A program made the position numbers and the translations under genes. This document shows, in pieces, positions 17,015 to 26,168 of a DNA stretch of 64,000 nucleotides. Source of the DNA: Planococcus sp. CP5-4_YE (GTDB taxonomy: Bacteria; Bacillota; Bacilli; Bacillales_A; Planococcaceae); contig NZ_JAHPZO010000007.1 in the NCBI RefSeq assembly GCF_019042655.1, positions 1-64,000 of the forward strand, written 5' to 3'. Numbering within the stretch: position 1 is the stretch's first letter; every line of letters begins with the position of its first letter. The notes beneath the pieces were generated by a model. That model was not told where the DNA came from and did not search any database. It was given only the letters and a program-made list of their open reading frames with translations.

Positions 17015-18735
17015 GCGATCTCCTCCTCTGACAACTGGGATAGGGCGATTTCACGGTATACTTCATTGGATTCCAACAACTCATCATGGGTCCCCATGCC
17101 GACCACGCGACCTTTTTCCAAGACGAGGATGCGGTCAGCGTCGACGACCGTGCTGACACGCTGTGCGACCAATAGTACTGTGGCATTTTTCGTTTCATTT
17201 TTCAACGCTCTGCGCAGTTTAGCATCGGTCTTGTAATCGAGCGCCGAAAAGCTGTCATCGAAAATATACAAATCCGGTTTGCGGATCAACGCACGTGCAA
17301 TCGACAAACGCTGTTTCTGCCCGCCGGATAGATTCGAACCGCCTTGTTCGATTTCCGCTGCGTAGCCGCCTTCCATTCGATTGATGAATTCCTGTGCCTG
17401 TGCGATGCTTGCCGCCTGATCCACTTCCACTTGGCTAGCGTCCTGCTTGCCAAAGCGAATATTGTCGGCAATCGTTCCCGTGAAAAGAATGGATTTTTGC
17501 GGGACAAAGCCAATTTTCGAGCGGATTTCCTGTTGCGGAGCTTCCCGAATGTCGACACCATTGACACGGATTGTACCATTTGTGGCCTCGTAAAAACGCG
17601 GCACCAAATTGACCAGCGTCGACTTGCCGGAACCCGTCCCCCCGATCAAGGCCGTGATTTCACCAGGTTTTGCCGTAAAACTGATATGCGACAGCGCCGG
17701 CTCGGATGCTCCGGGGTAGTAGAATGTGACATCGTCAAACTCCAAGGTGCCGCGTTCGCGGTTCGCTTTTTCCGTACCGTCGTCCTTGAAGGCCGGCTGC
17801 ATCTCCAGCACTTCATTGATGCGCTTAGCTGACACAGCCGCTCGCGGAATCATGACAAACATAAAGGACGCCATGACAAGTGCGAACATGATCATCATGA
17901 CGTATTGGATAAACGCCATTAAATCCCCGATCTGCATCGCCCCGTTGCTGATACGGATGCCTCCGAACCAGATGACGGCGACCACGGTCATGTTCATGAC
18001 CAGCATCATGACCGGCATTAGGAATGCCATGACTTTATTGACTTTGATAGAGACGTCGGCGAGTTCCCGGTTGGCTTTTTGCATACGGGCTTTTTCTTCC
18101 GTTTCGCGATTAAACGCACGGATGACCCGGATGCCCGTCAAATTTTCCCGCACAACCAAGTTCAAGCCATCCAGCTGCTTTTGCACTTGTTGGAACAATG
18201 GAATGCCGTATTTCAGGATGAGCAGGATCGACACGGCCAGAACCGGCATCGCGCCGATGATGACCAAAGACAATCTTGCGTCTTTTGAAATCGCTAAGAT
18301 CAAGCCGCCGACCAGCATGACCGGCGCGCTGATGACCATGCGCAGCATCATGATGACCACTTGCTGGACTTGCGTAATATCATTCGTTGTCCGTGTGATG
18401 AGAGATGCGGTCCCCACTTCATCGAACTCCTGAAGCGAGAACTGGCCGACATGCTTGAAGACTTTCTGCCGCAAATCGCGCCCGAGCCCCATCGCTGCTT
18501 TGGCTGAATAGTAACTGGCAAAGATGGCAGCAATGGCGCCAATCGCGGATACCAACAGCATCCAGCCCCCAATTCTCCAAATATAGGGGATGTTTCCTTG
18601 AACGACTCCGTTGTCGATGATGTCAGCCATCAATGTCGGCAAAAACAGCTCCGCCATCGACTGAGCGAATACCAAGGCAATGACGCCGAGCACAATCCAC
18701 TTATAGGGACTGAGGTTTTTAAGGATTTTAATCAT
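17011..18735 (-). CDS. ABC exporter half-transporter, subunit with degenerate ATP site
   Basis: 574 residues with six membrane helices and a C-terminal ATPase. Walker A is 'GGTGSGKST' and the signature 'NLSGGQKQR' is canonical. Walker B 'YIFDDSFSALD' has Asp in place of the catalytic Glu, and the H-loop 'VAQRVST' has Gln in place of His. These changes define the non-catalytic site of a heterodimer formed with the downstream subunit. Overlaps of 4 bp on both sides (with marR upstream and the partner downstream) show a tightly coupled operon. Confidence 0.93.
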   Translation of the reverse strand: MIKILKNLSPYKWIVLGVIALVFAQSMAELFLPTLMADIIDNGVVQGNIPYIWRIGGWMLLVSAIGAIAAIFASYYSAKAAMGLGRDLRQKVFKHVGQFSLQEFDEVGTASLITRTTNDITQVQQVVIMMLRMVISAPVMLVGGLILAISKDARLSLVIIGAMPVLAVSILLILKYGIPLFQQVQKQLDGLNLVVRENLTGIRVIRAFNRETEEKARMQKANRELADVSIKVNKVMAFLMPVMMLVMNMTVVAVIWFGGIRISNGAMQIGDLMAFIQYVMMIMFALVMASFMFVMIPRAAVSAKRINEVLEMQPAFKDDGTEKANRERGTLEFDDVTFYYPGASEPALSHISFTAKPGEITALIGGTGSGKSTLVNLVPRFYEATNGTIRVNGVDIREAPQQEIRSKIGFVPQKSILFTGTIADNIRFGKQDASQVEVDQAASIAQAQEFINRMEGGYAAEIEQGGSNLSGGQKQRLSIARALIRKPDLYIFDDSFSALDYKTDAKLRRALKNETKNATVLLVAQRVSTVVDADRILVLEKGRVVGMGTHDELLESNEVYREIALSQLSEEEIA

Positions 18736-19217
18736 TTCACTGCCCCCTCCATTTCCGATTTGGTTAGATAAGAAGAGATTTTTCTGTGTGCAGCGATCAG
18801 TTCTTCAATTTGCCGCTCGGTAAACTGCGCGCTCGCTGCCCTGAACAGCTGATGAAGCCCATCTTCCTGAATATGGAGCTCCTGAGCTAATGCCAATCCT
18901 GCCTCACTGAGTTCAAGACACATCTCGCGGCGATCGCATTCCATCGGCTGACGGGCAACATATCCATCCTTGACCATCCCGTCCACCGCCTGGCTCAAGG
19001 TGCTTTTGGGCAGGAAGGTTTTTTCCGCGATGGTCTTCTGTGTCATGTCGCTGCCACGGAAGAGCGTCATCAAAATTGAATATTGCGGCATCGACATGCC
19101 CTTGTCTGCTGTCGACTTCTGTATAATGCGCAGTATACTTTTCTGCACTTCAGCAAAAGACAGCATCAATTGCATATAGTCAGCGATTTCATTTTCAACT
19201 TTCATCTCGCGCACCAC
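18732..19217 (-). CDS. MarR family transcriptional regulator
   Basis: 161 residues with the winged-helix core 'MPQYSILMTLFRGSDMTQKTIAEKTFLPKSTLSQAVDGMVKDGYVAR' followed by the wing 'PMECDRREMCLELSEAG'. It heads the exporter operon and overlaps the first subunit by 4 bp, so it most likely represses the operon and releases on ligand binding. The start is unclear: GTG codons at 19217 and 19214 lie very close to GGGAGAG, and the ATG at 19205 is a possible alternative. Confidence 0.88.
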   Translation of the reverse strand: MVREMKVENEIADYMQLMLSFAEVQKSILRIIQKSTADKGMSMPQYSILMTLFRGSDMTQKTIAEKTFLPKSTLSQAVDGMVKDGYVARQPMECDRREMCLELSEAGLALAQELHIQEDGLHQLFRAASAQFTERQIEELIAAHRKISSYLTKSEMEGAVK

Positions 19218-19322
19218 TCTCCCATTTTCAATCGTTCCAAACGGAACTATCTACTGTAATGTCTTTAAGCTACTCCCATTGCTGCAAGCCGTCAATTTTG
19301 AAGTGCCGGTTTTGATTGCACT

Positions 19323-19360
19323 AAAAAAATCTCCTGCCAGCGTGGGGACTGGAGGAGATT
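19323..19360 (-). terminator. Terminator of the GGDEF/EAL gene
   Basis: Stem of about 12 bp (19328-19340 with 19349-19360) followed on the minus strand by TTTTTTTAG. It lies about 40 bp past the stop of the large signalling gene. Confidence 0.85.
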
Positions 19361-19401
19361 GACTATGTTTTATAAACAGCCGGAATACATATTATATCGT
19401 G

Positions 19402-22197
19402 TTACGAATGCGGAAAATCATTAGTTAAAATCGGCGCAACCCGATTCATATACTTTACCAATTCCCCCACTTCCAAAGGCTTACTATAATAATACCCTTG
19501 AATGTTAAAGCAATTTCTCGCAGCCAGAAAATCCAGCTGCTCTTTCATCTCGACACCTTCTGCAATGACATTCAAATCCAGATTTTGCGCAAGCGTAATA
19601 ATGGTGCTCGTAATGGCTGCGTTGTTTTTATTGGATAAAATATCGACCATGAAGGAGCGGTCTATTTTCAATGTATCAATTGGGAAATTTTTCAAATACC
19701 CTAAAGATGAATAGCCCGTGCCGAAGTCATCCAGCGCGATTTTGACCCCCAGCATTTTGAGTTCCCTCATTTTATCGAGTGTCATATGGGTATTTCTAAA
19801 AATCTGGTTTTCAGTCAATTCAATATGCAGGCATTCAGGAGCTGCACCAGTTCTCATTAGGATACATTCGACCATAGAAACCAAATCATCCTCTTCAAAC
19901 TGCCTCCCGGACATATTCACAGAAACTGACATCTCGGTACGGCCTTCTTCATGCCATTTCTTTAATTGGCTGCATGCAGTCTCCAGTACCCACTTCCCGA
20001 TCGGCACTATCAAGCCTGTCGCTTCCGCTGTCGGAATGAATTCCACCGGAGATACCATTCCCCGCGTCGGATGCATCCACCGAATCAACGCCTCAGCTCC
20101 TGTGACACGTCCGGTTCGGCTATCTACTTGCGGTTGATAATGCAACAGCAATTCATCGTTTTCCAACGCTTTATATAATGCATTCTCGAGAAAAATGCTT
20201 TCCATGTTCCGCGTATTCATTTCACTTCTGAAGAAGTGATAATACGTACCAGATTTCTCTTTCGACTTGTACATTGCGGCATCTGCATTTTTGATCAATA
20301 CCTCTGCTGATTCCCCGTCTTCAGGAAACATGCTGATTCCAATGCTGGCTTTGATATGAACTTCGTTTCCTTTAAATATGAATGCATCTGCAAATGAATC
20401 CACTAGCCGCCCGACCAAATCCATCAATTCTGCCAGGCTATCGAACGCAGGCAGTACAATTGTGAATTCGTCCCCTCCTTGGCGGGAAACGAATGCCTGA
20501 TCTGGTACATATTGACTTATCCGATTGGCGACGTCTTTCAATAAAATATCCCCGTAGCTGTGGCCAAGGCTGTCATTGATGGTTTTGAAGCGGTCCAAAT
20601 CCAGATACAGCACAGCTAATTTCTGTCCAGCTAATTTCGCTTTGTCGATTTCCTGCTTTAGAAAATACTCCAGTAATGCCCGGTTCGGCAAGTCCGTCAA
20701 ATGATCGTAATAAGCAAGATGGGTAATTTCTTTTTCCAATTGCTTTCTTTTCGTAATATCCCGGAATGTAACAACTTCCCCGATCATCTTTCCTTCTTCC
20801 TTCACAGAAGACACGACATATTCCACCGAAAACTCGAGCCCACTCTTTTTCCGAAACTTCAAATCCTGTTTCAGGGAAAGCGAGTCCGTCGATAATGCGG
20901 TGTCTTTGTTCAAAATGATGCTATAGTATTGCCCAATCAGTTCACCTTTTGCATAGCCCAATGTCGCTTCTGCTGCACGGTTGCAAAAAGTGATTTTCCC
21001 ATCCAAATCAAGCCCGAAAATTCCTTCTTCCACCGAACTCAAAACCAATTCGTTTTCCCGCCCTAGACTCTTCAACTGGGAAATAACTTGTTTCAATTCA
21101 ATATTTTTCACGCGAATTTCGGAAGTCCTTTCCTGTATCAGCATCTCCTGCTTCTCCATATACAGCAGATTGGATAATATGGAAGCGGTTGCTTCGGCGA
21201 CGGATTGTGCAAGGTCAATATGGGATTCACTAAATACCTCTTCTGTTTTATCAAAGCTGACAAGTACCATGGCACCCAGCATTTTCCCCATCGTGACGAA
21301 TGGGAGAAACAGCATCCGTTCGATGCCGAATGTTTGGCACACGTCCTGGTTCACCCGATTATCTTGCTTCACATCCAGAATATACAAAGGTTTCTTGGAA
21401 TGCATTACCGCTTCAAAAGCAGGATCTGTTGTAGGATCAAATGCCATTTCTTCGTGCTTTTTCAACCACTCTTTTTCATTCCATTCACTATTGGCACTTA
21501 AATGGGATGGCTTTAGTCTTCTGCCAGCCACCGGATCCAATAAATGCACTCCGATATTGTCATTTTTCAATACTGCACCTGTGTAGTAAAGACAAATCTC
21601 CAGCACTTCAGTCATCGACGAGCTCATCGACAAATCCCGCGTCAAATCCAAGAGCATCTGTTTCTCAGACAACAGGCTTTCTTTGCGCTTTAAATTATTC
21701 ACATTCCTAATGGCCACTCCAGCCATGTTGACATACGCTTCAACCGTTTGAATTTCATCGGTCGTCAACTCCATGGGGATCCCGTAGTCAAACAAGAACA
21801 CCAGCCCAAACAACTCGCCCTCATACGAAATCGGAAGCACCAATAAAGACTTGATGCCAAAGCCCGCAACAGCCCTTGGGTCAGGACGGGGGTCGTTTGC
21901 AGTGTCCGGGATATAAATGGTTTCCTGCGTCTCAATAACTTCTTTCGCCAATAAGTCAAAGTCCGTATCCACAACATGCATATCGAGTGTCATGCCGTTG
22001 ATGACCTCAGGCTTCCCTACATACCCACGGAATCTTCCATCTTCTTGAGGCAAATAAATGCCTACCGAATCACAGCGCATCACTTCTTCAGAAATGGCCA
22101 TTACCACTTGTTCAAGCAACGGACGCAGCTCTAAGTTGGTATTGATTAATTTTGTGATATGGGCCAAGCGGGAGTATCTCGTTTGATTTTTTTCCAT
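19402..22197 (-). CDS. GAF-GAF-PAS-GGDEF-EAL cyclic-di-GMP signalling protein
   Basis: 931 residues, cytoplasmic with no membrane segment. Two GAF domains (about 20-165 and 190-345) lead through a coiled linker to a PAS domain (about 380-490, 'VEEGIFGLDLDGKITFCNRAAE'). A GGDEF diguanylate cyclase domain follows (about 505-660) with intact 'RQGGDEF', then an EAL phosphodiesterase domain (about 680-925) with intact 'GAEALIRW', 'ELTENQI' and 'DDFGTGYSS'. Both catalytic motifs look active, so it may make or destroy c-di-GMP depending on its three sensors. GGAGG precedes the ATG. Single gene. Confidence 0.95.
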   Translation of the reverse strand: MEKNQTRYSRLAHITKLINTNLELRPLLEQVVMAISEEVMRCDSVGIYLPQEDGRFRGYVGKPEVINGMTLDMHVVDTDFDLLAKEVIETQETIYIPDTANDPRPDPRAVAGFGIKSLLVLPISYEGELFGLVFLFDYGIPMELTTDEIQTVEAYVNMAGVAIRNVNNLKRKESLLSEKQMLLDLTRDLSMSSSMTEVLEICLYYTGAVLKNDNIGVHLLDPVAGRRLKPSHLSANSEWNEKEWLKKHEEMAFDPTTDPAFEAVMHSKKPLYILDVKQDNRVNQDVCQTFGIERMLFLPFVTMGKMLGAMVLVSFDKTEEVFSESHIDLAQSVAEATASILSNLLYMEKQEMLIQERTSEIRVKNIELKQVISQLKSLGRENELVLSSVEEGIFGLDLDGKITFCNRAAEATLGYAKGELIGQYYSIILNKDTALSTDSLSLKQDLKFRKKSGLEFSVEYVVSSVKEEGKMIGEVVTFRDITKRKQLEKEITHLAYYDHLTDLPNRALLEYFLKQEIDKAKLAGQKLAVLYLDLDRFKTINDSLGHSYGDILLKDVANRISQYVPDQAFVSRQGGDEFTIVLPAFDSLAELMDLVGRLVDSFADAFIFKGNEVHIKASIGISMFPEDGESAEVLIKNADAAMYKSKEKSGTYYHFFRSEMNTRNMESIFLENALYKALENDELLLHYQPQVDSRTGRVTGAEALIRWMHPTRGMVSPVEFIPTAEATGLIVPIGKWVLETACSQLKKWHEEGRTEMSVSVNMSGRQFEEDDLVSMVECILMRTGAAPECLHIELTENQIFRNTHMTLDKMRELKMLGVKIALDDFGTGYSSLGYLKNFPIDTLKIDRSFMVDILSNKNNAAITSTIITLAQNLDLNVIAEGVEMKEQLDFLAARNCFNIQGYYYSKPLEVGELVKYMNRVAPILTNDFPHS

Positions 22198-22576
22198 TAT
22201 TCAAACCTCCAATACTTAACTCGCTCGCCACTGCAGAAGGTGACAAAACAAGACAGTGTAATGATTTGCTTTTAGTTTACTTTCTGTTCTTTACTTTTCG
22301 AACGTACTACTCTACTACTATATTACCGTATAAAAAAATAGCTTAAATAGTTATTTTTTACTTTTATCCCACATCTTAATTTAAATCATTCACTTTCATC
22401 CTTGTTAATATTGAAATTTAACGAACAAGCACCTAATTTACAGGCCAAATGCCCTTGCTAATTGGCTGAAAATCCGAAAACAAACCACCATGCCAAATCA
22501 TGAAGACATAACAAACCCCGCAATTGCCGAAAAAGCAGCTGCAGGGTTTATTAGGATATTTTTTTAAACGTTATCC
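22198..22576. other. Intergenic region with terminator
   Basis: About 380 AT-rich bases between two minus-strand genes. The right part is the promoter region of the GGDEF/EAL gene; no clear -35/-10 pair was fixed. At 22513-22549 a hairpin with AAACCC/GGGTTT at its base, followed on the minus strand by TTGTTATG, lies past the stop of neither gene closely enough to be certain but fits the secreted-protein gene (stop at 22577). Confidence 0.5.
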
Positions 22577-23473
22577 TTAGCCATTCATTTGTGCAATAGT
22601 GCCCAAAAGGATCCCGATCAACTGCCCTTTGAATGCATCTGGAATTGATTCACCAGTTGGATTTTTGTAATAGAGAAGTTGTTCCGTTTCATGATACGTA
22701 AATCCTAATTCTGTCAGCTTGGCAATTAATGGCGCAGGCAATTCGCTGCCGCCTGTCAACTCCTGAAGATGAGAGCCCGCATAAATCGAAACATCTACAT
22801 CATCCAGACTGGATTCGAGAATAAACAAATCCCGGTCGCTTTTTACGATCCATTGCCCCTTCGAACTGATGGCAAGCTGCTTGCCTTCCAAGCCTGAAAT
22901 CCCTACCAGATTTACGCCGAAAATTTGGTTAATCAACAAACTCGCTTGTGCCCCACTTAGTGCATAATTTTGCTGTTTAATGTAGCGATCCATAACTTCG
23001 TTTTTGGACATGTTCATAATGCGAGCATCTTTTGCAACAGATGTAATTTCTTCCTTCAACGAAACGCGTACGGATTCCATGACAGGCGTTGGGTAAATTG
23101 ACAGTTTGCTGCCGTAGTCATTTTTTGACACATAGTCTAAGTCGATGTCAAAGACTTCCTCCACCGCTTGACGAATTTCGTTGCCTTTGAGTTTTTTCCC
23201 AAACGAAGATAAATAGTATTCCCATGCCATTATTTTGGGTAGCTGGTTGATAACCGCTACAGCTTGTTGGGAATTAGCGTCCATTTCCAATACTTCACTG
23301 ATGGCTTTTACAACTTTCTTCGAATACTTGGCATCTTGTTGTGAGTAAGCTTCATACGTTTGCGGATCGATGCTTCCTGCTGTTTCATGGGCTGAAACAC
23401 CACTCGTCGTTCCCATTAATAAGATAGAAGTTGCCAAGGTAGAATACAAAGACTTTTTAATATGGATTTTCAA
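22577..23473 (-). CDS. Secreted protein of unknown function
   Basis: 298 residues with a Sec signal peptide: basic 'MKIHIKKS', hydrophobic core, and likely cleavage after 'GVSA' near residue 28. The mature part is helical and polar without Cys or any motif I recognise. The start is TTG at 23473 with AGAGGAAATCC upstream. It stands alone, followed by a hairpin terminator. Function unknown. Confidence 0.75.
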   Translation of the reverse strand: MKIHIKKSLYSTLATSILLMGTTSGVSAHETAGSIDPQTYEAYSQQDAKYSKKVVKAISEVLEMDANSQQAVAVINQLPKIMAWEYYLSSFGKKLKGNEIRQAVEEVFDIDLDYVSKNDYGSKLSIYPTPVMESVRVSLKEEITSVAKDARIMNMSKNEVMDRYIKQQNYALSGAQASLLINQIFGVNLVGISGLEGKQLAISSKGQWIVKSDRDLFILESSLDDVDVSIYAGSHLQELTGGSELPAPLIAKLTELGFTYHETEQLLYYKNPTGESIPDAFKGQLIGILLGTIAQMNG

Positions 23474-23680
23474 AGGATTTCCTCTTTTCGGCGGATGATT
23501 TTTGTACGTGTAGAACGGTGATTATCGCCCTATTCGCACGATCTTTTTATGATCATTTTATCATATACTAAATAATAGTAACTAAATATTTAGAACTTAT
23601 TATTTTAAAATTTATGACACTTTACATACGTGGTTTTCTTAGGATCTTACAGATAGATGATATGAAGTTGGCATCAGAAC

Positions 23681-23720
23681 GCAAAAAGGCAAGCGCGAAA
23701 ATTTGCGCTCGCCTTTTTGC
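23681..23720 (-). terminator. Terminator downstream of galM
   Basis: 16-bp stem with one mismatch (23681-23696 with 23705-23720) whose base is A/T rich. It lies beyond the two repeat copies that follow the galM stop. Confidence 0.75.
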
Positions 23721-23723
23721 TTG

Positions 23724-23811
23724 AAATTGTGTGGTGCACAGGGACGTTTTCAGCCTTCACCCCATCATCTACGCGGTTTCCATGGCTTGAATTGTGTGAT
23801 GCACAGGGACA
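23724..23811 (+). repeat. Pair of 23-bp hairpin repeats, galM 3' region
   Basis: Copies at 23724-23746 and 23789-23811 in the same direction. Each reads AATTGTG, one pyrimidine, a 3-base variable loop, then GCACAGGGAC. TGTGY pairs with GCACA to form a 5-bp hairpin. The pair lies between the galM stop codon (23815) and its terminator, so it is transcribed as galM 3' UTR. Confidence 0.9.
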
Positions 23812-23814
23812 GAA

Positions 23815-24861
23815 TTACGAAAAACGGTACACCGTCTGAGACTCAAACGCTTCCCCTGCTTTCAATATCGCAGAAGGGAAATGCGGATGATGGATGGAAT
23901 CCGGCATCCCTTGTGTTTCGAGACATAGCCCGAGCTGATTTTGAGCCGCCACGCCTTTGAATGAATACGGGCCGCCGATATGGTTGGCGGTGTACAAGAC
24001 GACTGCCGGCTCTGTCGTTTCAACCTGCAAACTGCGGCCGCTTTCTTCGTCTTTAAGCTCAATCACCGGCTTGGCTTCTTTATCCAATAGGAACGGATGG
24101 TCATAACCGCCGCCAACCAGCTCGATTTGAGGATGCTGAGAGTCTGTTCCTTCACGGATGGTTCTCCCTTTACGGAAATCAAACAGCGGATCTTCTTCTA
24201 CCGGCACGAGTTTACCGGTCGGCAGCATGTCGCCGTTTAACTCCGCGTAGTGGCTGCTTGGGATGGTCAGTTGATGATCCACAATCGTCCGCTTGAAATC
24301 GCCGCTCAAATTGAAATAGGAATGGTTGGTGACATTCAGCAAGGTCGTCTTGTCGGATTTCGCGGAGTAGGAAATCGCCAATTGATTTTCGTCGTTTTTC
24401 ACTATGTAGCGGACCGTCATCGTTAGATTTCCAGGAAACCCTTCTTCCCCGTCCGGGCTGAAATGGGTAAATTCCACAATTGATTCATGCTCATTCTCAT
24501 TCAACTTCGCTTTCCAGATAGCCGAATGAAAGCCGCCAGGGCCGCCGTGCAAATGCTGGCCATCAGAATTTTTTGCGAGCTGGTAATCCGTTTCTTCTAT
24601 TGTACAAGCCCCTTCTTGGATACGGCCGGCAAAACGTCCGACGATGGCCCCAAAATAATGCGGGTTGCTTCCGTACTCATCCAATGTATCGAAACCGAGT
24701 ACAACATTCTCCAGCAACCCCTCTTGGTTTGGCGCCAGGATTTCCGTGATGATGCAGCCGTAGTCGAGACACGAGACTTGAAAGCCCTTGTCATTCGTCA
24801 ATGTATAGCGCGTGATATCTTGGCCGTTCATCTGCCCGAATGCTTTTTCAGTAATTGCCAT
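23815..24861 (-). CDS. galM: Aldose 1-epimerase (galactose mutarotase)
   Basis: 348 residues from the ATG at 24861 (AAAGGGTGG eight bases upstream; the GTG at 24873 is less likely). Family motifs: 'GRFAGRI', 'HLHGGPGGFHSAIWKA' and catalytic His in 'VTNHSYFNLSG', catalytic Glu in 'CLETQGMPDSIHHPHFP'. It interconverts beta- and alpha-D-galactose so that GalK can use the alpha form released or produced by beta-galactosidases. It lies just downstream of the ROK repressor on the same strand and opposite the galKET operon. Confidence 0.95.
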   Translation of the reverse strand: MAITEKAFGQMNGQDITRYTLTNDKGFQVSCLDYGCIITEILAPNQEGLLENVVLGFDTLDEYGSNPHYFGAIVGRFAGRIQEGACTIEETDYQLAKNSDGQHLHGGPGGFHSAIWKAKLNENEHESIVEFTHFSPDGEEGFPGNLTMTVRYIVKNDENQLAISYSAKSDKTTLLNVTNHSYFNLSGDFKRTIVDHQLTIPSSHYAELNGDMLPTGKLVPVEEDPLFDFRKGRTIREGTDSQHPQIELVGGGYDHPFLLDKEAKPVIELKDEESGRSLQVETTEPAVVLYTANHIGGPYSFKGVAAQNQLGLCLETQGMPDSIHHPHFPSAILKAGEAFESQTVYRFS

Positions 24862-24912
24862 GTTGTTGACCACCCTTTCAATGTTTATATCCTCAAGTAC
24901 AACTCAGTCGCT

Positions 24913-26064
24913 TTACGTCAGTTCAAAAACGTCCACCAACAACAGCGTCACTGCTCCGATTAACGTGGCGTCGTCGCCAAGCTTGGTAATTTCCACTTTC
25001 GTCCGGCTTGCCGATTGCGTCAATGCAGATGCCTGAATCGTTTCACGGATCGCCGGCAGAATGAATTGCTGCGCTTTGGAAACGCCGCCGCCGAGAACGA
25101 TTTTTTCCGGATTGACGATATGGATCAAATTGGTCAGCCCAACGCCCATGGCCCTTCCGGCTTGTGTCAGCACCTCGATGCAAGCTTCATTGCCGCCCAG
25201 CGCTTGTTCGAAGACTTGTTCCGCATTTAATGATTCAGCCGTTTTTTCGCTGATGTTCCGTGCGATTGCCGGGCCGGCGGCAAAGGTTTGCAGGCAGCCA
25301 CGGTTACCGCATTCGCACACCTGCCCGTGCAGATCGATCGTCATATGGCCAATTTCACCGGCAATGTCTGATGAGCCGTGGTACAGTTTTCCGCCGATGA
25401 TGAGCCCCGCGCCCACACCGCGTCCTATATTGACGGCAAGCATGCTCTCCAGCTCACCGTGATCGCCAAACCAAAACTCACCAAGTGCCATGGCGCGTGC
25501 ATCGTTTTCCACTTTCACTTCCAGGCCGAACGTGTTCTCGAGCTCTTCTTTGATGGGGATGTCCGTCAGCCCTAAATTCGGCGCGACCAATGATACGCCC
25601 GTCTCGACGTCCACCACTCCGTGCATGGCGACCCCGATGCCGACGACATCTTTCCCTGCTGCTTTTACAAGGCAGTCCTCAATGCAGCGTTTCAAGGCAT
25701 CGAGAAACTTTTCATTATCGGTCGGCAATTGCAATTGGGTTTCGGATCTTTCGAGCACTTTTCCGGAAAGGTCCGCCACGATGCATTCAATCGAATCCGG
25801 GCCGGCATCCACCCCGAGAATGCAAAAAGCGCCGTGATTGATCACCAGCATCGTCGGTTTGCGGCCGCCTTGGGACTGGCCGATATCGCTTTCTTCGACA
25901 ATGTTCTGGTCGATCAGTTCTTTCACACTGCTGCTCACTGTCGGACGGGTCAAGTTGGTCTCGCGCGCAATCTGCGCCCTGGAGATCGGCCCTTGCGTTC
26001 TGATTTTATTGAGGATGATCGATTTGTTCATCGACTTCATCCATTGAAAGCTGCCTTGGCGCAT
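24913..26064 (-). CDS. ROK family transcriptional repressor (XylR/NagC-like)
   Basis: 383 residues. The N-terminal winged HTH ('LNKIRTQGPISRAQIARETNLTRPTVSSSVKELIDQN') is followed by a ROK sugar-binding domain with 'GVDAGPDSIECIVADL', 'VENDARAMALGE' and the zinc-binding 'CECGNRGCLQTFAAG'. Divergent from galK with 104 bp between them and followed by galM, so it probably represses galKET and its own gene and responds to galactose or a galactoside. GGAGG precedes the ATG. The ligand is inferred from context only. Confidence 0.92.
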   Translation of the reverse strand: MRQGSFQWMKSMNKSIILNKIRTQGPISRAQIARETNLTRPTVSSSVKELIDQNIVEESDIGQSQGGRKPTMLVINHGAFCILGVDAGPDSIECIVADLSGKVLERSETQLQLPTDNEKFLDALKRCIEDCLVKAAGKDVVGIGVAMHGVVDVETGVSLVAPNLGLTDIPIKEELENTFGLEVKVENDARAMALGEFWFGDHGELESMLAVNIGRGVGAGLIIGGKLYHGSSDIAGEIGHMTIDLHGQVCECGNRGCLQTFAAGPAIARNISEKTAESLNAEQVFEQALGGNEACIEVLTQAGRAMGVGLTNLIHIVNPEKIVLGGGVSKAQQFILPAIRETIQASALTQSASRTKVEITKLGDDATLIGAVTLLLVDVFELT

Positions 26065-26101
26065 ACTGATTCCTCCGTTTTTAAAGTTTTCAGTTTCTTT
26101 A

Positions 26102-26130
26102 TTGAATAGTTTAACAAAATACCATATACT
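26102..26130 (+). promoter_or_regulatory. Promoter of the galK operon
   Basis: TTGAAT (26102-26107), 17-bp spacer, TATACT (26125-26130): a good match to the housekeeping sigma-A promoter. Transcription would start near 26137, about 32 nt before the galK start. Confidence 0.75.
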
Positions 26131-26134
26131 TATG

Positions 26135-26147
26135 TTAATTAAATTAA
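26135..26147. promoter_or_regulatory. Candidate ROK repressor operator
   Basis: Perfect 13-bp palindrome TTAATT-A-AATTAA placed on the predicted galK transcription start. It is AT-rich like known ROK sites. Binding is inferred. Confidence 0.45.
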
Positions 26148-26168
26148 TTTACAAAGTATCGGAGGGAC

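Larger units (their letters stand above)
23474..23814. other. Intergenic region with repeat pair and terminator
   Basis: Between the secreted-protein gene and galM. In galM-reading order it holds two copies of the 23-bp hairpin repeat (23789-23811, 23724-23746) and then a terminator stem (23681-23696 with 23705-23720). The rest, 23474-23680, is AT-rich and is the promoter side of the secreted-protein gene. Confidence 0.75.

Noticed and set aside
17726..18433. 235-codon plus-strand frame
   Set aside because: It is antisense to the conserved membrane and ATPase parts of an ABC exporter gene and is very Met/Thr/Ser-rich.
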